Source: Avena insularis
Taxonomy: Eukaryota > Streptophyta > Magnoliopsida > Poales > Poaceae
Length of the DNA: 64,000 bases
NCBI GenBank assembly: GCA_023614405.1
Contig: CM042694.1
Location: 480,845,392-480,909,391, forward strand
Direction of reading: 5' to 3'
Below are positions 57,839-64,000 of this stretch, piece by piece. A model generated the notes under the pieces. That model was not told where the DNA came from. It searched no databases and worked only from the letters and a program-made list of their open reading frames with translations. The position numbers were made by a program, and so were the translations under genes. How positions within the stretch are numbered: position 1 is the first letter of the stretch; each line of letters starts with the position of its first letter.

Positions 57839-59330
57839 GGGCACCACGGACCTGATTCCCCTAGCGGATATGAGGTACCCAAGTAATTGCCCGGATGGCA
57901 TGCCGAAGGTGCTCTTCTCCGGATTCAGCTTGATCCGATAGCGATTGAGGTTGTCGAAGGTCTCGTGGAGATCATCGATGAGTGTAGCTTCTTCCTTGGT
58001 CTTGTCGATGATGTCGTCGACATAAACCTGGATGTTTCGACCGATCTAGTTTTTGAGGCAGGCTTGCATACACCGCTGATAGGTGGCTCCTGCATGCTTC
58101 AGCCCGAAGGGCATCGTGGTGTAACAGTAAATGCCAAAAGGCGTGATGAAGGCTGTCTTCTCATGGTCCTCTTCCTTCATTCGAATCTGATGGTACCATG
58201 AGTAGGGGTTGAGGAAGAAGAGGTGTTCGCATCCCATGGTGGAGTCGATTATCTGGTCAATCTGCGGTAATGGGAAGTGGTCCTTCGGGTAGTGCTTCTT
58301 GAGGGAGGTGAAGTCCACACACATCTGCAGGATATCCTTGTCCTTTTTGGCAACGAGCATGGGGTTAGCCACCCAGGTTCTTTACTTGATTTTGCGTATA
58401 AAATCAGTGTCGAGGAGTCTATTGACTTCCATGCCAACCACCTTTGCCCTTGGTTCTAACGGTCGATGCATCGACTGCTTGACTAGTCCTGCATCTGGAT
58501 TCACGTTGAGTGGGTGCTTGGTGAATTCCCTGGGAACTCCTGGCATGTCCGTATGACACCAGGAAAATATTTCCCAGTGCTCACGGAGGAATTCGACGAG
58601 CGTGAGGTCCTATGTGGTACTCAGATTGTTGGCGATGAGGGCCATCTTGGTTGTGTCCGTTGGGTGGACCTAGACCGCCTTGGTGTTCACCGACAAGTCG
58701 AAAGACTGGTATGGTGCATTCTGCTTGCTCACAAGAGAAAGACTGTTGTCTGCCGACTCCTTGAGCCTCGCCAGTTCTTCTTGTATACCCAAGGATTGGG
58801 AGATTATGTTGAAGTCCCTGTCGCAGCTATCGGACTTGGTGAAGCTTCCATTGATGGTGATAATGCCATTTGGTCCTGGCATCTTCATCTGTAGGTATGC
58901 ATAGCGTGTAACCGCCATGAACCTCGCGAATGCGACACGTCTGAGGATGGTGTGGTACTACGAGGGTCAGTCGACCACTTCGAACTCGAGGCATTCTTGC
59001 CGAAAGTTTGTGGGCGTGCCGAAGATGACATCCAGCTAGATTTTGCCCAAGGGATATACTCCTTTCCCTGGGACAATGTCGTGGAAGGTTGTTTCAGATG
59101 CCTCCAGGCTAGAGAGAGGGATCCGCATGGCGCGTAGGGTGTTGGCGAACATGAGGTTGATGTCGTTGCCGCCGTCCATGAAGACTCGACTCGTCTCGAA
59201 TCCGTCGATCTATGCCTCGAGCACTAGGGGAGAATGTCATGGGCGAGGGAATTGGCGCGGGTGGTCGCTCCTGTCGAAGGTGATGTAGCACTACGACCCG
59301 CTGAGGTACCCAGGGGTTGAGTGATGGGCG
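57839..59330 (-). pseudogene. Truncated pol (protease and RT) of Tat element F
   Basis: Minus-strand order: protease-like region with SRVFMDGGNDINL (near 59160-59200; a D-G-G-N motif in place of D-S/T-G), LEFEVVDWPS and KMPGPNGIITI (58670-59076), then RT with NPMLVAKKDKDILQMCVDF (58310-58372), HFPLPQIDQIIDS, FLNPYSWYHQI, FITPFGIYCYTTMPFGLKHAG (58046-58230) and YVDDI (near 58010-58025). RT stops after GQLLGYLISARGI at about 57853 and joins the end of the antisense ORF. RNase H and integrase are absent. Confidence 0.82.
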
Positions 59331-59392
59331 TTGACTGCCAGATTAACTTATCGGGTAATTGTTTTTTGCATCCTGTTCGAGGGGTGTCCCTT

Positions 59393-61464
59393 CTAGATCA
59401 TGCCCATGTTTCCCAGTGCTCGTGGGTATTGCTCGCCTCTGTTATTTTGTACCAGCGTAGACATAGGTTGCGCGGGTCCTCCAGGTGGTGGTGGCGGTGC
59501 TCCGTGAGCGATGGCGCCTGGGGCAGCTCCATATCCCTGATTTATCGCGTCGCGATGTAGCTGGGTGAGACCCTCTTGGAGCTTTAGGAACTCGTGGCAG
59601 TCCTTGAGGAGGTGGCTGGAATTGTTCTTGCGATCATGTTTGTCGATGTAGAAGTGAACCTGGTGGGGTCCAAACAACTTATCCTAGATAGATGTGCCAG
59701 GTGCGTCGTCGCGGGTGTGGCATTGTCACACTTGTGCGGTTTTCCCGCTATCGCGGTGCTGCTGCTATGGTACCCGTTGATGCGGTTACCCTTGGTGTGT
59801 TTGTTAGCGTAGCCAGCCGCGACCATGTCGACCTCTTCACGATCCTCATATCCGTGCAGTCGACGCTTTCCTCGGCGGTCACATCCGCGGCCAAGGTCGT
59901 CCTCGTCGTCTGAACGGATGCAGTTGTTGTTCACCGAGTCTTCTCCATTTGCGCAGGGATTCACTATGTCCATCAGGTGGTTGATAGTTTTGGGCTTCGT
60001 GCAGCCCAGCTCCTCCCTGAGCTCTCTGTGGCGGACACCGCCATTGAATGCGTCGATTGCATGATCCTCGAGGATATCTTCCGCCCAGTTTTTGATGATG
60101 GACCACCTTTGGTTGTAGGAGCAAAGAGATTCGCTCAGCTTCTGGCAGCATGCTCTGAGCTCTTCGATTGACGTGGGTCGCTTGTAGGTTCCCTTGAAGT
60201 TTCGGACGAAGCTATTGACCAACTCCTCCCAGCTGCGGATCAATCCGCAGGACAGATTGTTGAGCCATGCGCGAGCAGCGCCCCTGCAGCTGCAGCTGAA
60301 GGCATTGCATGGATGTGCATTTATTTCTGCCGTGGAGCTTAATGAAAGAGATATGGTCTTCCAACCAGATCTTCAGTCCTGGAGGCCATCGAACTTCGGG
60401 TTTTCCGAAGGGAGTTTGAATCCTTTCGGCATTCGCCTCTGCCATATGGCTTTGCTGAAGCAGCTGGAACCATAGAGCTATGTTCCTTCGTCTTATGACT
60501 CTGTTGAGTAGACGCACTTGGCGTGCATCTTGTCGACCTTGCGCTGGCTGATCTCGTCATGCGCGTCATAATCATGGTCATGTCGCCGTGAGATGCGGCG
60601 TCGCCGCGAGAAGTCGTGCTCATCCTCACTAGAAGATGGTGAGTAGTACTTGGGTGGAGCCTTGCCTTTCTTCGGCTCCGGTGTTGGCTCCTTTGCCAGC
60701 GTAGCATTGACCAGTCCAAAGCCAGAGATTATGAACCGGTGCACAACAGATCGTGGATCTCCGGCTGGCGGCTGATTGGTGAGTAGATACATGGTGGCTG
60801 CTGTCACCGCTGCATGCGGTGTTTTCGGGATCATATTGCCCCGCGAGTCCACCGACATGAATGAGAAGTCGAGGGTTTTGGTTGCTTCATCCCAATCTTT
60901 ATCGTTGAGGTTGGCCAGTCGAGAGCACCTTTTGGCGACTGCAGGGTCGTTACCTTTGGAGGAGGATCCACCAATAGAGGAGAGTGCCGCCCACCGAACG
61001 CTCGACTCGTCCGCGGCCTTCCTGTGTTCGTCGAGTTGTGCACTCACCGCCTGCTGGAAGTTGAACTCCTGGATGAGTTGCCAATGGTATCCTATCAGCA
61101 TCTGTCGTGATGTGTTTGGTGGCAAGGGGTTGCCCTGTAGGGCTTCCTTGCACCGCGCCCACTCAACGATGTTGAGGTGGATCTCCTGCCGCCTCGTCCT
61201 GTTGTTGACGGGTCCGCCCTGATTATCGGGGTTGGGCAAGGTGGGCGGTTGTGGCTGCTCGCCGTTGACAGGACTGATGGTGGGAACTCGATTGGTAGGC
61301 CCGTTGTTGGTGGGCCTGCCATTGGTGGTGTCCCGTTGAGTGCCTCCGTCACTGCTGTTGATGATGGCGCACATGTAGTGGTTTGGGAAACCACTGCTCC
61401 CGCAGCTCTCAGATCCGGAGCCGTAGGCGCCATCTTCTGATGTTAGATTGCACAGATCGGACAA
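59393..61464 (-). pseudogene. Gag of Tat element F
   Basis: The first frame (60493-61464, 323 codons) covers a proline/asparagine-rich start, then IGYHWQLIQEFNFQQAVS and DWDEATKTLDFSF, and ends in an RS/acidic region. A frameshift near 60500 leads to the gag domain: IWLEDHISFIKLHGRNKCT (60300-60370), then from 60243 SWEELVNSFVRNFKGTYKRP and RELREELGCTKPKTINHLM, and the C-terminal VHFYIDKHDRKNNSSHLLKDCHEFLKLQ region (59393-59677). Frames are broken at least three times. Plus-strand ORFs across this GC-rich part are shadows. Confidence 0.82.
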
Positions 61465-61788
61465 CTGTTGTTGCTATCCGCATCATAAGCTGATGCCGAT
61501 GCGTTGAGCTTGCTCACGGTGCCAATCGGTGGTGGGAACCACGATTCAGGGGCAATCGAAGGAGCTTGCGGGTGATCGGGGAAGCGGAGCGTGCCGATCT
61601 GACTGACCTGAAAGCATAGGCTTCCGATCGTCAGGCCGATCCCATCGCCCATGGACTCGAAGTCCGGGTGAGTCGCCGGCGAGTGGACAGTGAAGTCGAA
61701 GGTGCCGAAGAGGAGGCAATTCTCTGCTATAGCGGAGTTGTAGATTGCAGTTGATGGGGCCGAGGAAGCCGCAACATAAGTGCTCCTA
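61465..61788 (-). other. Leader region of Tat element F with a possible upstream frame
   Basis: Between primer site and gag. A minus frame of 131 codons (61443-61838) starts inside the LTR and covers this region; its sequence (FGTFDFTVHSPATHPDFESM) has no domain I recognise. Tat elements of other plants carry extra ORFs here, so a decayed leader ORF is possible. Confidence 0.4.
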
Positions 61789-61808
61789 GTTCCTATAGAC
61801 GACACCAG
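61789..61808 (-). other. Primer-binding-site-like sequence of Tat element F
   Basis: CTGGTGTCGTCTATAGGAAC on the minus strand, one base inside the 5' LTR; similar to the TTGGCGCCGTCTGTGGG-type sites of Tat elements but mutated. Confidence 0.6.
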
Positions 61809-61809
61809 T

Positions 61810-62079
61810 TGACGAGGGGTTAACTCGTCAATGCCCATGGTTGATGGACTTAGCCTTTATATAAGGAGGCTAGGTCTCGGGTAGCAGGCCGAGTCGGTTA
61901 CCAATTAGGGTTTTACCCCTTTTGAAATTCTATCTATTGCTTACTGTGTCCTTCAAGGAGTCGCCTTCCTCTGGATTTGGGCCATCCGAATCCTTGTTGG
62001 GCTTCAGTTGTCTCACGGGTTCCTCTTGGGTTGGACTGTATAGGCTAAGCCTGAGTACCCGTAGGGTATACCCATGTCA
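61810..62079 (-). repeat. 5' LTR of Tat element F, internally deleted
   Basis: Minus strand TGACATGGGTATACCC ... CCCCTCGTCA, 270 bp. It lacks the 218 bp present at 19401-19618 of the other LTR; the junction is at 61853, with TAG at both deletion ends. Confidence 0.88.
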
Positions 62080-62172
62080 GTCATAGTACTACGAACCGTA
62101 CTGAAATGGTGTTGAAAAATTGTAGCACTACGTTTGTTTCTCTTTCTAGCATCTTTCACATATTTGTCAATA

Positions 62173-62425
62173 CTCCCTCCATCCTAAGGCTTAAGGCATA
62201 TAATTATTTTGAAAAATCAAGCCATGTAAAGTTTAACCAAACTTTTAGAAAAATCTATTAAGAACTATTATATTATATAGATATCATGTGAAAATATGTT
62301 TCATGATGTATGAAAGTGCATGGATTATGTAGTGTAAATATTAATATTTTTCTCTAAAAACTTGGTCAAACTTTAGTTGGTTTGACTTTTGAAAAAATTT
62401 ATATGCCTTAAGCCTTGGAACGGAG
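62173..62425 (+). mobile_element. Stowaway-type MITE
   Basis: CTCCCTCCATCCTAAGGCTT at one end pairs with AAGCCTTGGAACGGAG at the other; the inverted repeat extends inward (GGCTTAAGGCATATAA and TTATATGCCTTAAGCC). TA flanks both sides (62171-62172, 62426-62427), the Tc1/mariner target duplication. About 253 bp, AT-rich, non-coding; moved by a mariner-type transposase in trans. Confidence 0.92.
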
Positions 62426-62427
62426 TA

Positions 62428-63370
62428 GTACAATTTTATGGTTAAAATTTCCTTACCCTCCTAACAGATATTTTATTAATTTCATATTTTCTAACTATTC
62501 GGGGATAATTTTCTGGCACACCTTTCCGGCCCGTTTTTCTCGTGATATGGAGATGATCCTCATTATCTATTTTGACCAATTGTATTATTTCCTCTTCTCA
62601 ACCATCTTGTCCTCCTCTCGCTTCACTAATGCTCTTATCGGCTTCAATGGCCTTTTCTTGTCACAGATAAACACTTTATGCCCCACTTCCCTGCCAAATT
62701 TCCCCCTTTAGTAAGGGGGCCTACCGGGGGATATGAATCCAATGGTGGCTGGCCGAAAGATCATTTGGTGTGGTTGAAATAACAGAATTGGAACTAGTTT
62801 GGTCCAAGATTCGGGGCTAGCGAAAGGGCTTTAATTTAAGGCGATTCCTACTGGTGCCTACCGTCCGCAGTAGTATTTTTTACCATATTTTTCCAACTAC
62901 TCGACGATTAATTTCCGGACACATCTTCTCGGTTTTATTTTTGCAACGGTAGTTATCTTCTTTCTATCGGTAGTTAAATCACGATAACTTCTCGACGGTG
63001 TATAATTGTATAATCTTAGTTCACCAGCAATATTTATTTTAGGGTTATTTCATATTGTTTAGCAGCGGTATTTATTTTAGGGTTATTTTATATTCTTTAG
63101 CGGCAATTTTTTCTCACACTTTTACATCTATAATTTTCACACGGTACTTATCCTTGGGTACTTTTCCAAGGCTGAGTAATTTTCTAATTGTAATTAACAA
63201 GCAGTAATTCAATTTTGTTGTCCTTTTTTGTTCTTTCAAACTAATTGCACCAACCGCCGACTCTTTTTTCTTGCAAATACGCGCCCGCGTTCCCTAGTAA
63301 AATATATTGCAAGCAACCAGTTGTAAACATGGTGGTATATATTATATCGTGAGAGCTATTCGTCAAACAA
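62428..63370. other. AT-rich intergenic DNA with diverged local repeats
   Basis: No supported gene; the 98-codon plus ORF at 62415-62711 has no domain. 62460-62540 and 62880-62960 look like diverged copies (both have TTTTCTAACTA/TTTTCCAACTA, then CGG/CGA and TTTCTGGCACACC/TTTCCGGACACAT). Confidence 0.4.
63022..63098. repeat. 38-39 bp tandem repeat, two copies
   Basis: TATTTATTTTAGGGTTATTT recurs at about 63030 and 63068; a third partial unit (AGCGGCAATTTT) follows. Confidence 0.7.
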
Positions 63371-63931
63371 GCAAACACCCGTTATGAAAAGAACCTTAGG
63401 TGAATTCTAGCTTGGGACCCAGCCGCACTCAAGCAGCATGTTAGACGTCTCGGCATTGATTAACTCCGGCCCTGGAGGCCTGGATAGACGTCTCGGCGCC
63501 GTTGTCTTCGACGGCTGGCTCGCTACGTCGTGCAGCTAGCTGGCTAGCCCTGTGTACGTACAGTACTGGAGCGCGCAGAAATGAAAGGGAAACGGAAAGG
63601 AGACGCGCGTGCGCGGTTGCACAGAGCCTAGATCGATCATCGATGCCAAGCCAACCCAAGCCATGCATGGCGCCGACGAACGATACAGTGCGCGTGGCGT
63701 GAATCGCGTCGCAACAGGGGCCGGCCATGCGCGCAGCGCGATAGAATGGATGGAACATGGGGGCATGGGAGGGACGAGAGAGAGGTGGAGACGCCATGCA
63801 TGCACGCATGCGCTGCACCGCAGAGAGACAGAAAAGACCGAGTGGAGGCCGGCCGGCCGGCCGCGATCATGTCGATGCTGTTGCTAGCTGGGTCTAGGCT
63901 GATACTAGAGCGCTACAGCTAGCTCGCATCG
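63371..63931 (+). promoter_or_regulatory. GC-rich gene-proximal region with RY motifs
   Basis: Base composition changes to GC-rich and low-repeat. CCATGCATGG (63661-63670) and CATGCATGCACGCATG (63795-63810) contain the RY motif CATGCA bound by plant B3 regulators. (GGCC)4 lies at about 63847-63862. A TATATA word at 63338 is distant. ORFs on both strands (63441-63887) overlap each other and are not credible genes. Could be the promoter or 5' leader of the gene starting at 63968. Confidence 0.35.
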
Positions 63932-63964
63932 ATGGCAGGAGGAATGGGAGGACGCAGCGGATAA
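63932..63964 (+). CDS. Possible upstream ORF of 10 codons
   Basis: ATGGCAGGAGGAATGGG...TAA, ten codons, ending 3 bases before the ATG at 63968 and in the same frame. If the downstream start is real, this would act as an upstream ORF. Coding status is speculative. Confidence 0.25.
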   Translation: MAGGMGGRSG

Positions 63965-63967
63965 GCC

Positions 63968-64000
63968 ATGGCGGGGACGACGACGCAGGCGCACGGCACG
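63968..64000 (+). CDS. Possible first codons of a gene running off the right edge
   Basis: AAGCCATGGCG is a strong monocot start context. The frame stays open for 11 codons (MAGTTTQAHGT) to the window end, with an in-frame TAA two codons upstream. GC-rich third positions fit a grass gene. Too short to identify; the next bases are decisive. Confidence 0.3.
   Translation, partial: MAGTTTQAHGT

Larger units (their letters stand above)
19357..62079 (-). mobile_element. Tat-type Ty3-gypsy element (F), outermost of the nested stack
   Basis: Minus-strand element with LTRs at 61810-62079 (5') and 19357-19845 (3'), a primer-site-like sequence just inside the 5' LTR, gag and truncated pol at 57.84-61.46 kb, an antisense ORF near the 3' end and a CTCGGGGGCTAC polypurine-like tract at the 3' LTR. 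The flanks ATCAT (19352-19356) and GTCAT (62080-62084) are a 4/5 target duplication. Element C with everything inside it interrupts the antisense ORF at 21946/57262. Without C, F is about 7.4 kb. RNase H and integrase are absent and gag is frameshifted, so F is defective. Confidence 0.85.

Noticed and set aside
59825..60151. Additional frames on both strands over the Tat gag
   Set aside because: Overlap the recognised gag domain in other frames.
60776..61222. 148-codon plus ORF, and others across 57.9-61.4 kb plus strand
   Set aside because: Shadow frames of the GC-rich Tat gag and pol on the minus strand.
63441..63887. Five overlapping ORFs on both strands near the right edge
   Set aside because: Mutually overlapping frames in GC-rich DNA; more like promoter or leader sequence.

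Overview
The window is repeat-dense plant DNA, almost certainly from a large-genome grass of the wheat/oat/ryegrass group (Pooideae). It holds a degenerate Angela/BARE-type copia element, Tekay-type chromovirus gypsy elements with about 4 kb LTRs and a C-terminal chromodomain, Athila-type gypsy elements primed by a tRNA-Asp-like site, a Tat-type gypsy element, a Stowaway MITE, and no rRNA, tRNA or intact cellular gene. The species cannot be fixed from sequence alone. Family names rest on remembered motifs, not on a database search.

Layout. 1-4783 is the 5' LTR and decayed internal part of an Angela-like element (minus strand) cut by the window edge; it sits inside the reverse transcriptase of a Tekay-like element (4784-7902, plus). 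7903-19356 is old repeat debris without a recognisable gene. It includes one near-solo Athila LTR with a perfect target duplication (12118-13739), a SIRE-like LTR remnant and small tandem repeats. 19357-62079 is a single nested stack. The outermost element is a Tat gypsy on the minus strand (F, target duplication ATCAT/GTCAT). In its antisense ORF sits an Athila element on the plus strand (C, 21947-57261, TCTTG on both sides). C is interrupted in its gag by a second Athila-type element on the minus strand (D, 23930-44278, TTCCT on both sides) and in its 3' LTR by a third (E, 47888-55928, minus). D is interrupted in its 3' LTR by a Tekay element (I, 24187-37305, minus, GGTGG/GGTAG). 62080-64000 is lower-copy DNA with a Stowaway MITE, then a GC-rich stretch that may be the promoter and first codons of a gene running off the right edge.

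How the parts work together. No element looks able to move alone: the pol genes of H and I carry stops or frameshifts, F has lost RNase H and integrase, and C, D and E have no RT or integrase in their internal regions. C, D and E share their LTR start, tRNA-Asp-type primer site and about 2.7 kb of 3' non-coding sequence, but carry three different coding cassettes: partial gag plus protease (C), a 264-codon ORF of unknown function plus a protease tail (D), and gag plus protease (E). This suggests a modular non-autonomous family mobilised in trans. C and E lie tail to tail, so a transcript reading out of C would carry a roughly 3 kb inverted repeat, a plausible source of silencing RNA. The points most worth checking are the D ORF, the modular family, the inverted repeat, the spliced-looking antisense ORF of F, and the anomalous 5' junction of I.
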